Below, piece by piece: positions 9,014 to 18,954 of a stretch of DNA of 64,000 bases. A program made the translations under genes and the position numbers. Under the pieces are notes generated by a model that had not been told where the DNA came from, ran no database searches, and saw only the letters and a list, made by a program, of their open reading frames with translations. The stretch is taken from the NCBI GenBank assembly GCA_003153395.1, contig PLYP01000001.1, forward strand, positions 34,733 to 98,732, read 5' to 3'. The DNA comes from Candidatus Saccharimonadota bacterium (GTDB lineage: Bacteria > Patescibacteriota > Saccharimonadia > Saccharimonadales > UBA4665). The number at the start of each line of letters is the position of its first letter. The stretch's first letter is position 1.

Positions 9014-9943
9014 CTATTCTCTATTGCGCCAATCCGCTATCACATCTCGCAAAGTGTTTTCTAGAGGTATTTCAGGCTGCCAGCCGGTGTCTTCAGTCAA
9101 TTTATCATGACTGCCATAACTCAAGGGAGTGTCCGAAGGACGCCTTTTAGAAGGGTCAAGTGTGATTTCAGGCTTAATATCCGTTTGGTTTAATAAACCA
9201 GAGAGGACAACTTTACCGCTTAATGCCTTGCCTGAGCAAACGTTGTATGTCTCGCCTGATTTACCCTTTTCTATTAATAATCGATAGGCTTTAACAATAT
9301 CTCGTACATCAGTGTAATCACGTTTTGATTCTAAATTGCCGACTGAAATATTTTTCTTTGAACGTTTTTCAACTTCAACAATTTGTTGAGCAAGGTCAGG
9401 GACGATAAAACCTGATCTTTGCCCCGGACCAATGTGGTTAAAGGGCCTGGCGATTATACACTCAAAGCCTCTGGTTTGGTAATACATGGCGACTTGTTCC
9501 TGGCAAATCTTGCTAACAGCGTACGGAGAATTAGGGTTGACAGAAGATTCTTCTGTAAGCGGCAAAGTTGATGTAGCGTCATAAAGCGTACCACTGCTAA
9601 TAATTAAAAACTTTGGCTTGACCTGCTGTTTCAGAGCAGCTTCAAACAAATTTATTTCAATACCAAGGTTAACGTTTATATATGACAAGGGGTCAACAAA
9701 AGAATGGCGAACATCCGTTATCCCTGCCAAATTTATTACCGCGTATACGTCTCTAAAATCTATCTGCTCGGTTTCCTTGGGCTTTGTTAAATCAAGGGTT
9801 AGTTGGGTTTTTACATAAAGTGACTTATCTGTAGAGCCTAGAGTACCTCCAATACCAACCACTTCCATTCCGTTGTCGTATAGCTCCTTCGCTAGATGTT
9901 GACCAACAAAACCATTAACGCCTGTAATCACGATTTTAGACAT
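9014..9943 (-). CDS. rmd: GDP-4-keto-6-deoxy-D-mannose reductase-like SDR (Rmd-like)
   Basis: 309 residues from the ATG at 9943; the reading frame extends 15 codons further up but the Rossmann start MSKIVITGVNGFVG fixes the N-terminus. ARPFNHIGPGQ, VGNLESKRDYTDVRDIV and YNVCSG are the blocks that characterise Rmd, which reduces GDP-4-keto-6-deoxy-D-mannose to GDP-D-rhamnose. SPYAVSK supplies the Tyr/Lys pair. It lies convergent with gmd (gap of 5 bases) and divergent from the ColD-like gene. Because ColD sits next to it, it could instead act as the last-step reductase on the 3-deoxy intermediate (a ColC role); Rmd is the better sequence match from memory. Confidence 0.75.
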   Translation of the reverse strand: MSKIVITGVNGFVGQHLAKELYDNGMEVVGIGGTLGSTDKSLYVKTQLTLDLTKPKETEQIDFRDVYAVINLAGITDVRHSFVDPLSYINVNLGIEINLFEAALKQQVKPKFLIISSGTLYDATSTLPLTEESSVNPNSPYAVSKICQEQVAMYYQTRGFECIIARPFNHIGPGQRSGFIVPDLAQQIVEVEKRSKKNISVGNLESKRDYTDVRDIVKAYRLLIEKGKSGETYNVCSGKALSGKVVLSGLLNQTDIKPEITLDPSKRRPSDTPLSYGSHDKLTEDTGWQPEIPLENTLRDVIADWRNRE

Positions 9944-10128
9944 AGTATTAGAGTACAGGACGTATAAGTCTTTACCAAAACGGCCCAATAATTGGCATAG
10001 CTAACTTCGTGACTAATGGATATAATTACGGAGTGGTATAGTCGTAAACTTACAGCCCGCCAGTCTGAGAGTAATAAACTACAAAGGGTATAGTGTATAA
10101 TGATCAGCTTTAAGAGGTAGCAACATTG

Positions 10129-11304
10129 ATGATTAAACTTATTAAATCTACCTTTCATAATGAAACGCAGACCAAAAAGGAATTGCAGACGTTTATTAAA
10201 AATGCTGAGATTTTGAGCTTTGGGCCTCAGTGTCAGCAATTTGAAAGTAAATTTGCGAAATGGCAAGGGAAAAAACACTGCATTTTTCTCAATAGTGGTA
10301 GCTCTGCAAATCTGGCAATTATCCAAGCGCTATTGAATATAGGTAAGATAAAACACAATGATTATGTCGGCTTTTCAGCCCTTACCTGGTCAACCAACGT
10401 TATGCCTCTTATAGAACTCGGCTTGAAAGCGGTACCGATTGATGTAGAGCTCGACACGCTTAACGTTTCTAGCAGTCAGCTCAAAAAAATCTTAAAGAAG
10501 TATCCGCTGAAAATGTTGTTTATTACCAACCTACTTGGGTTTTGTGATGATTTAGATGAAATTAGAAAGATATGTAATGAGCAGAAAATTATCCTTATTG
10601 AAGACAACTGCGAATCACTAGGGTCTAAATATAAAGGTGAAAAGTTAGGTAATTTTGGTCTGGCCAGCTCATTTTCATTTTACGTAGGGCATCACATGTC
10701 AACGATAGAAGGTGGAGCTGTCTGTACTGACAGCGAGCAGCTAGCCTCGATGCTGCGCATTGTCAGGGCGCATGGCTGGGACCGAAATCTATCCGAAAAA
10801 CGGCAAGTAAAACTGCGCAATAAACATAAAGTTAATTCAACATTCTACTCAAGATATACCTTTTATGATCTCGGTTACAACCTGCGTCCAACTGAGATCA
10901 ATGGCTTTATTGGTAACACCCAGATCCAATATCTTGATGAGATTATTCAAAAACGCAAGAGCAACTTTTTTAAAATGGCGCCTCCCATATATAAGCAAAC
11001 CGATAAGTATTATTCAGTGCGGTACGACCATTTAGACTTACTTTCAAATTTTGCAGTGCCAGTTATATGCAAATCCACAAAGATAAGGGATGAATTAGTT
11101 GCAAAATGCGTTGGCAAAGTAGAGATTCGCCCGATTGTTGGCGGCGATATGACGCTTCAACCGTTTTTCCAAAAGCATTTAAAGTCACGGATTTTAAAAA
11201 ATTCAAACGCCAAGATCATTCACACGCAAGGGCTGTATTTCGGAAACAACCCGGAGTTAACAGATAAGGAAGTAAATGAAATTATTTCTATTTTTACGCA
11301 ATAG
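10129..11304 (+). CDS. colD: GDP-4-keto-6-deoxymannose 3-dehydratase-like DegT family enzyme (ColD-like)
   Basis: 391 residues, PLP fold of the DegT/DnrJ/EryC1 family. The family's PLP-binding lysine is replaced: SFSFYVGHHMSTIEGG has His189-His190 where aminotransferases have Lys (numbering from the TTG at 10126). In ColD this His replacement makes the enzyme a 3-dehydratase using PMP rather than an aminotransferase. IEDNCESLGS and VRAHGWDRNL also match E. coli ColD closely. With Gmd producing its substrate, the product would lead to a 3,6-dideoxyhexose such as colitose. ATG at 10129 is preferred; a TATAAT box is at 10096-10101 and GAGG at 10114-10117. Confidence 0.8.
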   Translation: MIKLIKSTFHNETQTKKELQTFIKNAEILSFGPQCQQFESKFAKWQGKKHCIFLNSGSSANLAIIQALLNIGKIKHNDYVGFSALTWSTNVMPLIELGLKAVPIDVELDTLNVSSSQLKKILKKYPLKMLFITNLLGFCDDLDEIRKICNEQKIILIEDNCESLGSKYKGEKLGNFGLASSFSFYVGHHMSTIEGGAVCTDSEQLASMLRIVRAHGWDRNLSEKRQVKLRNKHKVNSTFYSRYTFYDLGYNLRPTEINGFIGNTQIQYLDEIIQKRKSNFFKMAPPIYKQTDKYYSVRYDHLDLLSNFAVPVICKSTKIRDELVAKCVGKVEIRPIVGGDMTLQPFFQKHLKSRILKNSNAKIIHTQGLYFGNNPELTDKEVNEIISIFTQ

Positions 11305-11352
11305 TTAAAATTGAATTACAAAGGTAGAAGTAATAGAATAATATAATCTCAT

Positions 11353-12060
11353 ATGGACAACAACCTAGCAATAATTATCCCTAGCTATAATGATGCCGAG
11401 AATATACCGTTGGTAGTTGAAGGCATTCGTTTAGTTACACCAAGGGCAAAAATTATCATTGTTGATGATTCAAATGAACATGAAAAAAAGAAATTAAGAA
11501 GTTTTGCGAGAAAGCAAAAAGGGCTACAAATCATCGAACGTAAAGTAAAAAGTGGTCGAGGCAGCGCAGTACTAGATGGTTTTAAAGAAGCCCTTTTGGA
11601 TAAACATATACAATATGTGTTTGAAATGGATGCCGATACCTCCCATGACGCCAAAGACCTTACAAAGTTTCTTAAAAAGAAAAAATCTGCTGATATGATA
11701 ATTGGCTCTCGCTATTTACCGGAAAGTAAGATCGTAAATTGGCCTAAAAGAAGATTATTTATGAGTAAGCTTATAAACTCTGTTCTATTAAACTTACTAT
11801 TTAACCTAGGCATCCATGACTATACGAATGGTTATCGTCTCTACAATAGAAAAACCGCAGAGTATTTATTAGGGATTACGTTACACGAAAAGGGCTTCCT
11901 ACTTCTTTCCGAGAGCGCCTATCAATTAAAACGAGCAGGATTTACCTTGGCTGAGATTCCTATCACCTTCACAGATAGAAAATATGGTGCGTCGAGTGTA
12001 CATACGATAGATATGTTTGTTGCACTTTTCGGTGCCTTTAAAATACGATTCGTATACTAA
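11353..12060 (+). CDS. GT2 glycosyltransferase (dolichol/polyprenyl-P mannose synthase-like)
   Basis: 235 residues, a GT-A domain only, with no C-terminal membrane helices. IVDDSNEHE binds nucleotide and FEMDADTSHD is the DxD-type metal site; SGRGSAVLDGF, YTNGYR and the ending FTDRKYGASS resemble DPM1-type polyprenyl-phosphate mannose synthases. Probable product is a polyprenyl-phosphate hexose. TATAAT at 11342-11347 lies five bases before the ATG and no ribosome binding site is seen, so a leaderless message is likely. Confidence 0.83.
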   Translation: MDNNLAIIIPSYNDAENIPLVVEGIRLVTPRAKIIIVDDSNEHEKKKLRSFARKQKGLQIIERKVKSGRGSAVLDGFKEALLDKHIQYVFEMDADTSHDAKDLTKFLKKKKSADMIIGSRYLPESKIVNWPKRRLFMSKLINSVLLNLLFNLGIHDYTNGYRLYNRKTAEYLLGITLHEKGFLLLSESAYQLKRAGFTLAEIPITFTDRKYGASSVHTIDMFVALFGAFKIRFVY

Positions 12061-12175
12061 TAGACGCCCAAACTCTTGCATGGCCGTACGCTGTTAGTGA
12101 CTATGGTCTTGTAATTTTGGGTTTTAAATATTTGGCTTAAGCGTAAGCAGAAATTCAGCGATGAAACAAGCAACA

Positions 12176-12204
12176 TTGCTTCAGAGGTCACTAGCCTATA
12201 AAAT
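12176..12204 (+). promoter_or_regulatory. promoter of wzm, leaderless type
   Basis: TTGCTT (12176-12181), a 17-base spacer, then TAAAAT (12199-12204); the GTG start follows eight bases later. The rest of the 152-base gap from 12061 shows nothing I recognise. Confidence 0.5.
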
Positions 12205-12212
12205 GTAGGGAA

Positions 12213-13019
12213 GTGCAAAAATTCTTAACTCGATATCGTTATTCAATCATTCTGCTAAAGCAGCTGGTAAAAACTGACTTCAAGATTCGCTATCAAGGTT
12301 CGGCTCTAGGATATATATGGACACTATTGCGGCCTCTCTTACTGTTTGTAATTTTATACATTGTGTTTGGAGTGTTTTTGAAAGCAAAAGGTAATATTCC
12401 GCACTACCCAGTTTATCTATTACTTGGAATTGTCTTGTGGAACTATTTTGCGGAAGTTACTAGTGGTAGCGTGGCAGCAATAGTTGGTAAGGGTGACTTG
12501 CTGAGAAAAATTAACTTTCCGAAATACGTTATTATCTTAGCGGGATCTTTCTCAGCATTCATCAATTTACTTATTAATTTCGTAGTTATTGCGATTTTTA
12601 TGATTATCGGTCATGTCGGATTAACTTGGCAGGCATTAATAATGCTTCCACTCATTGCCGAGTTATACGTCTTCTCCCTTGCCTTAGCATTTTTCTTGAG
12701 TGCACTTTATGTACGTTTTCGTGACGTATCCTACATCTGGGAAGTAATTATGCAGGCAGCTTTTTATGCTACACCTATTTTATATCCACTTAGTCTGATA
12801 CCTCATAGATATGCTAAATTCCTGATACTAAACCCCATGGCTCAGATTATCCAAGATGCAAGGCATGTCTTAGTAACTACAAAGACAGAAACAATTTATC
12901 AGGTTTATGGAGGCGATAGACTGATATGGTTAATCCCACTAGGGATTAGTCTTCTAGTAGTTATATTGGCGTCTTCCTATTTCCGAAGTCGGTCAAGATA
13001 TTTTGCGGAGGAAATTTAG
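12213..13019 (+). CDS. wzm: polysaccharide ABC exporter permease (Wzm-like)
   Basis: 268 residues with six hydrophobic segments, ABC-2 type. The start YSIILLKQLVKTDFKIRYQGSALGYIWTLLRP-like region is the N-terminal amphipathic pattern of Wzm/TagG permeases (KIRYQGSALGYIW visible at residues 24-36). It pairs with the next gene, the ATPase, to export a finished lipid-linked polysaccharide across the cytoplasmic membrane. The start is GTG at 12213. The stop is one base from the wzt ATG. Confidence 0.9.
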   Translation: MQKFLTRYRYSIILLKQLVKTDFKIRYQGSALGYIWTLLRPLLLFVILYIVFGVFLKAKGNIPHYPVYLLLGIVLWNYFAEVTSGSVAAIVGKGDLLRKINFPKYVIILAGSFSAFINLLINFVVIAIFMIIGHVGLTWQALIMLPLIAELYVFSLALAFFLSALYVRFRDVSYIWEVIMQAAFYATPILYPLSLIPHRYAKFLILNPMAQIIQDARHVLVTTKTETIYQVYGGDRLIWLIPLGISLLVVILASSYFRSRSRYFAEEI

Positions 13020-13020
13020 G

Positions 13021-14214
13021 ATGGAGGATGAAATTGTCATAAGAGTAGAGAATGTATCTAAGGACTTTATTCTTCCGCACGATAAAGTTACAACCGTAAA
13101 GGGATTATTTACTGGTATATCTAAAGTAGGCCAAAAGAAAATAAAAGAAAAACAACATGCCCTCAAAGACATTTCCTTTGAGATCAAAAAAGGCGAATTT
13201 TTCGGTATCGTAGGTCGCAATGGAAGTGGCAAGAGTACTTTACTTAAGATTCTGGCGGGCATTTACCAGCCTACTAGAGGAAAATTATATACACAGGGAA
13301 AGCTTGTTCCATTTATTGAATTGGGAGTTGGCTTCAACCTAGAGCTTACCGGACGAGAAAATGTTTATCTTAATGGTGCTATGCTAGGTTTTTCGGAAAA
13401 AGAAATTGATAAGATGTACGACGATATTGTTTCTTTTGCAGAGCTCAAGAGGTTTATGGGGCAAAAATTAAAAAACTATTCTTCAGGCATGCAGGTGCGT
13501 TTGGCTTTCTCTATGGCTATTCGCGCTAATGCTGATATTTTACTTATAGACGAAGTGCTGGCTGTAGGCGACGAAGACTTCCAGCGTAAGTGTTTTGATT
13601 ATTTTAGAAAGCTTAAAAAAGATAAGAAAACCGTTATTTTTGTCAGCCATGACATGAATTCTGTTCGTGAATATTGTGATAGGGCAGCATTCATTGAAGA
13701 TAGTAAACTAGTAACGATTGGACCGGCTAATGAAGTTGCAAAGCAATATTCTCGTATGTTTATAGATGAGACTACTAACAACACATCAAAGACATCAGAA
13801 ACTCGATGGGGCAATGGCATGATGATGTATACAAGCGTTATGGCTCAGCCCGAAGTACTGTCAGACCAAAGTCATATTGAGATATATACAACATCCAAAG
13901 CAAAGCAAAACCTAGATGAAATTATGCTTGGATTCGTAATAAAGGACTCCGCGGGACAAAATATCCTAGGAACTAATAGCCAACTTGAGAGACAAAAGTT
14001 TATCGATATTAAAAAAGGTGATGAGATAACAGTTAAGTGGACAGTGCCAAATATTTTCAGTGATGGTAACTATCAAATAGATCCAGCTATCGTACTTTTT
14101 GACGGTCAGGTATGTGACTGGTGGGAAGATGCCGCAACATTTACTGTAGCTAAAGAAGATCATGCACCATATATAGTTGCGCCAAAGATTAACTTAATCA
14201 AACTTGATAAGTAA
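13021..14214 (+). CDS. wzt: polysaccharide ABC exporter ATPase with C-terminal glycan-binding domain (Wzt-like)
   Basis: 397 residues from the ATG at 13021, set by GGAGG at 13007-13011 inside the end of wzm. Residues 1-245 are the nucleotide-binding domain: Walker A GRNGSGKST at 65-73, signature YSSGMQVRLA, Walker B ILLIDEVLAVGDE and switch FVSHDM. Residues from about 265 form a beta-rich domain like the Wzt C-terminal domain of E. coli O8/O9a, which recognises the capped, non-reducing end of the chain before export. Two methyltransferases in the same operon region are possible capping enzymes (inference). Short TagH/Wzt versions lack this domain. Confidence 0.9.
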   Translation: MEDEIVIRVENVSKDFILPHDKVTTVKGLFTGISKVGQKKIKEKQHALKDISFEIKKGEFFGIVGRNGSGKSTLLKILAGIYQPTRGKLYTQGKLVPFIELGVGFNLELTGRENVYLNGAMLGFSEKEIDKMYDDIVSFAELKRFMGQKLKNYSSGMQVRLAFSMAIRANADILLIDEVLAVGDEDFQRKCFDYFRKLKKDKKTVIFVSHDMNSVREYCDRAAFIEDSKLVTIGPANEVAKQYSRMFIDETTNNTSKTSETRWGNGMMMYTSVMAQPEVLSDQSHIEIYTTSKAKQNLDEIMLGFVIKDSAGQNILGTNSQLERQKFIDIKKGDEITVKWTVPNIFSDGNYQIDPAIVLFDGQVCDWWEDAATFTVAKEDHAPYIVAPKINLIKLDK

Positions 14215-14235
14215 TTAGAAATACTGACACCATTA

Positions 14236-15426
14236 ATGAGCAAGCAATCCGAAACTTTGATTAAAAATAAACCATTAAATCTATATATAGATGCGTCTCC
14301 GTTAGCAGAATCTAGGATTACGGGCATACCGCATTTTACTGCCGAGCTTATTAAAGCGCTAGACGAGCACCCAGATAATGGCAAAGTTTTTAATCTTATT
14401 TTGCTAATAGCTTTTGATAAAAGAGATAAATTGAGCAGATGGCAATTTAAGAACACTCATATCAAAGACATATCATTACCTATGAGACTGCTAAATCTTT
14501 TATGGAAGTACAGACTCTTGCCCCCAATGGATATATTTTTTGGTAAAGGGGTATACTTATTTCCAAATTATAAAAACTGGCCACTATTACGGTCAAAAAA
14601 TTTAACTTATATTCACGATCTTAGCTATTTACGATATCCTAAGTTTACTCAACCCAAAAACTTAAAATTTTTACAAAGGGGAGTGAATAGATGGGTTTCA
14701 CGAAGCGATATAGTTTTAACAGGATCAGACCACACTAAGCAAGAGATAGTCGACTTACTTAATGTTCCGGAAGAGAAAGTAATAAGAATCTATCACGGAG
14801 TGGGACATAGTTTTTATTATCCGAGAAGTTCAAATGAGATCATTACGGCTAAATCCAAGTACGGCATAAAAGGTAAGTATATTTTGCACATTGGAAGTCT
14901 AGAACCAAGAAAGAACTTAATCAACCTGATCATTGCATACAAAGCATTACCTTTAAAAATAAGACAACTGTACGGACTCTGTCTTATTGGAGGGGGAGGA
15001 TGGCTAAACGGAAAAATTATTGATGCAATTAATAACGCACAAACCGAGGGATATAATATAATTCAACCTCAATCTTACGTTGAGGACGAGGATCTTCCCG
15101 CTCTTATCAGCGGCTCAACCATACTAGTACACCCTGCCGTTTATGAAGGTTTTGGACTTCCGCCTTTACAAGCCATGGCTTGCGGAGTACCTGTACTTGT
15201 AGCAAATAATTCGTCTATGCCTGAGGTTGTAGGCGAAGCTGGTGTTTTATTTAATGCCGAAAAGCCAGAGGACATATCTGTTAAAATGGATAAAGTATTG
15301 AGTGAACAAGATTACCGTGAGCAATTATCCGTAAAAAGCCTTGCCCAGTCTAAAAAATTCGATTGGTCAATAAGCGCCAATGAATTGGTTAACTGCATAA
15401 AAAAGGGAACCGAAACGAATGGCTGA
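14236..15426 (+). CDS. GT-B glycosyltransferase, group 1
   Basis: 396 residues. LYIDASPLAESRITGIPHFT and YIHDLSYLRYPKF belong to the N-terminal acceptor half; HIGSLEPRKNLINLI and VHPAVYEGFGLPPLQAMACG to the GT4 donor half with the E-x7-E type pair. It is probably one of the chain-building enzymes for the glycan exported by the preceding Wzm/Wzt pair. Starts 21 bases after wzt and overlaps the next gene by eight bases, so all belong to one operon. Confidence 0.87.
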   Translation: MSKQSETLIKNKPLNLYIDASPLAESRITGIPHFTAELIKALDEHPDNGKVFNLILLIAFDKRDKLSRWQFKNTHIKDISLPMRLLNLLWKYRLLPPMDIFFGKGVYLFPNYKNWPLLRSKNLTYIHDLSYLRYPKFTQPKNLKFLQRGVNRWVSRSDIVLTGSDHTKQEIVDLLNVPEEKVIRIYHGVGHSFYYPRSSNEIITAKSKYGIKGKYILHIGSLEPRKNLINLIIAYKALPLKIRQLYGLCLIGGGGWLNGKIIDAINNAQTEGYNIIQPQSYVEDEDLPALISGSTILVHPAVYEGFGLPPLQAMACGVPVLVANNSSMPEVVGEAGVLFNAEKPEDISVKMDKVLSEQDYREQLSVKSLAQSKKFDWSISANELVNCIKKGTETNG

Positions 15427-16546
15427 TTTTACTGTTTCATATGCCCAGAACAGAGAAGACATTATACTTAGTGGGTTTTTTAAAGATCTAGAAAAAGGTT
15501 TTTATGTTGATGTGGGCGCTAATCATCCAGAAATTTTATCAATTACAAAGCATTTCTACGATAAAGGTTGGAATGGTATTAATGTCGAACCAAATGCGCA
15601 TTTATTTAAATTATTAAAACAACAAAGAACTCGAGACATTAATCTCAATATTGGCGCAGCCGACAAATTGGCAGTTTTGACACTTCGTGAATACCCGGAA
15701 GGAGATGGATTATCTACATTCTCCAAAGAAACCCAGAACGATTATCAGAATACTACGAGTGTTTATAGAAAAAATACTCAAAAATATGAAGATCATGAAG
15801 TTTCCGTCAAGCCATTAAATATAATTTTCGAAGAAAATAAAGTCAGTACTATAAATTTCATGAGTATTGATGTTGAGGGTTTTGAGTACGAAGTAATCAA
15901 GGGTAACGACTGGAACAAGTACCGACCTCAAGTTCTATGTATTGAAGCTAATCATATAGTAAAAGACTGGAGACCGTTACTACTGGAGGCAAATTATTCA
16001 TTAGTATTCTTTGATGGTCTTAATAATTATTACGTAGCCGATGAGAATAAAGCCATTGCCAAACAATTTTCTTATGTAGAAACTGTATTACTAAAAAATG
16101 AGATTATACCCGCAGCTTTTCATAAAAGACTGGTAGAGCTGCAAACACAACTTAGTCAATTAGATAATAAGTTAGTACGTCAAAATCTAGTTGAAGAGAA
16201 CTTAAGGGCAGAAATACATCAATTGCATTCTCAACAGATAGCAAATAGAAGGTTACGCTCACTGTTAAAGCAACTAATATCTGGCCTCAATGCTGCCGTT
16301 CTAACACAAATTGAAAAGTTGAATAAACCAAAAATAAAGAGTCTATCAGATTTAAAAATTGATGAGGATTTAGAGATCAATGACATACTTTTAAAGATAA
16401 AACAGTATGACGTAAAACAATATTATAATTCTAAAAATAAGACGCCTATGAGATATAAAATTATCCATGGAACATATACAACTGTGTACGAAGCATTGAA
16501 GGCAGCAGCGAGAAAGCTAGTGAAATTACTCCGAGGACTAAAATAA
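15419..16546 (+). CDS. FkbM family methyltransferase with C-terminal coiled coil
   Basis: 375 residues. Residues 1-230 form an FkbM-type SAM methyltransferase: YVDVGANHPEILS (motif I), GINVEPN, and FMSIDVEGFEYEVIKG. The rest is highly helical: about residues 235-275 read as a coiled coil rich in Q, L and R, followed by a basic tail. FkbM enzymes O-methylate sugars or polyketides; in a Wzt-containing operon, methylation of the chain end is the attractive role. Eight-base overlap upstream and one-base overlap (TAATG) downstream. Confidence 0.85.
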   Translation: MADFTVSYAQNREDIILSGFFKDLEKGFYVDVGANHPEILSITKHFYDKGWNGINVEPNAHLFKLLKQQRTRDINLNIGAADKLAVLTLREYPEGDGLSTFSKETQNDYQNTTSVYRKNTQKYEDHEVSVKPLNIIFEENKVSTINFMSIDVEGFEYEVIKGNDWNKYRPQVLCIEANHIVKDWRPLLLEANYSLVFFDGLNNYYVADENKAIAKQFSYVETVLLKNEIIPAAFHKRLVELQTQLSQLDNKLVRQNLVEENLRAEIHQLHSQQIANRRLRSLLKQLISGLNAAVLTQIEKLNKPKIKSLSDLKIDEDLEINDILLKIKQYDVKQYYNSKNKTPMRYKIIHGTYTTVYEALKAAARKLVKLLRGLK

Positions 16547-18930
16547 TGTCTAAGAAGATATTGTTTATTGATGGGCAAGTATTTCAGAGTGTAGCCTGGG
16601 ATCGAGGGATGGGTAAATACTCGCTAGCTTTATTGAAAGCAATGGTAAGCAGTAAAGATTATGAGTTCGATAAAACATATATATTATTTACTGAAAATAT
16701 GTCGCTAGACCCGGAAGCAAAAAAACTAATAACAAAAGCTGCACCAGAGGCAAACCTCATTTTTACTGATCTAAAAGTACCTGATGACCCATCTCTAGTA
16801 GATATCCCTCACCTTCAAGATAGAAACCAAACGATCTTAGATACTTATATAAAGAATATATGTGGTGAAGACCAAGAGTTCTCATTCTTAATACTATCTT
16901 TATTTATCGACCAGGTTTGCACAGTGTTTCCAACTTTTGGACGTAAGATGTTACTTTTTTATGATCTAATACCCCTTCAGCACAATGAGAGATACAGTCT
17001 GTTGAATAGTTACAATAACTATCTGGCAAGATATAAAATAGTTTTCGAAGCCGACCTTATTTTAACGATCTCACAAACTGTCGCTGACGACGTAGCATTA
17101 AATCTCGGTATATCTCAATCAAAAATATTTAATATTAATGGTGCACCAATAGAGAGCACAATAAAAGCATCGAAAAAACCGAATATTAGGTTACCAGATA
17201 GATATATATTAATGCCTTCTGGTGACGAAATACGTAAAAACAACATTCGCGCTACCCAAGGATTTGAGGCTTACCGAAGAGGAGAAGATATATCGGACAT
17301 CGCCTTAGTTGTAACCTCACATTTTACTAAGAATACAATGAGTTTACTTAAGGCGTATTCAAAGAATATTATATTTACCGGTAACGTTCCGGAAGAAGAA
17401 CTTAGTTGGCTATATAAAAACGCTGAAGCATTATTATTTGTGCCAGAGTATGAAGGCTTAGGACTGCCGATATTAGAAGCTTCAGGTTATAATTTGCCGA
17501 TCGTTTGCTCTGATTTAACTGTATTTAACGAAATATCTCAGACAGCTTTTTACTATTCTGACCCTTTTGATCCGCCGACTATTGCAGAAGCGTTGAAGCA
17601 AGCATTTCGTAAAATTGGCCTGGATAAAAAGCTAAAAGAATACCCAAATATATTAAGGCGTTACACCTGGGAAAATAGCGCCGAACTTGCGCTAAAAGCT
17701 ATGAAAGAAGGGGTACCCACAACCAAGAAAATTAAAAAAATTAAATTGGCTATTCTTACACCTACCCCCAGCGGGTACTCTGCGATAGGCAAACTTATAA
17801 TGCAGTTGCATCCTGCCATGAACGATTATTTTGATATTGATTATTACGTTGAAGAAGGAAAAACCAAAAAAGACTTTTCGCGGCCAAACTATCTGCCATT
17901 CATAAGTAAAGTGAGCTCTACGCCTGATTTCGACAGAAGTGCTTACGGGAAATATGACTATGTTATTTATCATATTGGTAATAGTGAGTTCCATATGGAT
18001 ACGATTAAGAACGCCTTATATCTTCCTGGGTATGCAATATTTCATGACACATATCTGACGGATGTATTTGAAGGAGCACTTATGGCATTCAGTTATATCA
18101 ACCAAGATAGGTTGAACGCCGAGATGTTATTAGACAAAAAGATTGGCAACAACAAAGCTTCTTATATATCGTCTATTGTAAATAATCAGCTAGCACTCAT
18201 TGCCCATTCAGATTATTCAAAGAATGCTCTGGATGACTCAAAGCTAGAACAAGATGTTACTACGTTGAAACTAAATCTCCCCACTGTTGTCCCCAAGCAG
18301 GCCTTGAAGAAAAAGAAAGGTAATCAAATAACAATAGGGCTAGCAGGAATTATTCATCCTGCAAAAGGCTTAGATGTAATAGAAAAGATAGCTCAAACAG
18401 AAAGCTTTTATGATTGTAAAATACATATCTTTGGGCTCCCCTTAGTGCCTGACGAAGTCATTAAGAAGCTGCAGTCATACCCTAATGTGCAGGTTGATAC
18501 TAACGTAACAGATTTTCAGTTCCAAAACATGCTAAGCCAAGTGGATGTGCTTATAAACTACAGACTTGAATATAGAGGGGAAACATCCTTAGCAACTATC
18601 GAAGCAATGCGTTTTGGCATAGTACCCATAGTGAAGAAAATAGGATGGTATGATGAGCTTCCAGATAATGCCGTAGTCAAAGTTCTTAATAGCGAACAAC
18701 TAATTAATGAACTTAAAGTTCTTATAGATAACCCGTCAAAACTAGCAGAAATGAAACTGCTAGCAAAAAAATATATTGAAGAAAACCACTCTTACCAATC
18801 GTATGCGAAAAATCTCTACGAATATCTAGAGAACCGTTCTAATAATGGAAAAATCAATAAAGTTGCTGATGCTATAAAAACTGGTGCTTCGCTGAAATAT
18901 ATTGAACGGCTTTTGGCCCAAGAAGAATAG
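16546..18930 (+). CDS. two-domain GT-B glycosyltransferase
   Basis: 794 residues, about twice the normal GT4 length, with two glycosyltransferase modules. Module 1 (about 1-385) has LPDRYILMPSGDEIRKNN and VPEYEGLGLPILEASGY. Module 2 (about 395-760) has TPTPSGYSAIGK, an unusual donor half NYRLEYRGETSLATIEAMRFG and a short helical tail. Bifunctional enzymes of this type polymerise or add two successive sugars (for example the WbdA-type mannan polymerases that work with Wzt), which fits this operon, but the linkage cannot be read from sequence. Confidence 0.83.
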   Translation: MSKKILFIDGQVFQSVAWDRGMGKYSLALLKAMVSSKDYEFDKTYILFTENMSLDPEAKKLITKAAPEANLIFTDLKVPDDPSLVDIPHLQDRNQTILDTYIKNICGEDQEFSFLILSLFIDQVCTVFPTFGRKMLLFYDLIPLQHNERYSLLNSYNNYLARYKIVFEADLILTISQTVADDVALNLGISQSKIFNINGAPIESTIKASKKPNIRLPDRYILMPSGDEIRKNNIRATQGFEAYRRGEDISDIALVVTSHFTKNTMSLLKAYSKNIIFTGNVPEEELSWLYKNAEALLFVPEYEGLGLPILEASGYNLPIVCSDLTVFNEISQTAFYYSDPFDPPTIAEALKQAFRKIGLDKKLKEYPNILRRYTWENSAELALKAMKEGVPTTKKIKKIKLAILTPTPSGYSAIGKLIMQLHPAMNDYFDIDYYVEEGKTKKDFSRPNYLPFISKVSSTPDFDRSAYGKYDYVIYHIGNSEFHMDTIKNALYLPGYAIFHDTYLTDVFEGALMAFSYINQDRLNAEMLLDKKIGNNKASYISSIVNNQLALIAHSDYSKNALDDSKLEQDVTTLKLNLPTVVPKQALKKKKGNQITIGLAGIIHPAKGLDVIEKIAQTESFYDCKIHIFGLPLVPDEVIKKLQSYPNVQVDTNVTDFQFQNMLSQVDVLINYRLEYRGETSLATIEAMRFGIVPIVKKIGWYDELPDNAVVKVLNSEQLINELKVLIDNPSKLAEMKLLAKKYIEENHSYQSYAKNLYEYLENRSNNGKINKVADAIKTGASLKYIERLLAQEE

Positions 18931-18954
18931 TTATTAGCGCCAACTCTGCAAAAA

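Noticed and set aside
10129..11304. Perosamine synthase or other sugar aminotransferase
   Set aside because: The PLP lysine is replaced by His in GHHMSTIEGG, and the flanking motifs follow ColD.
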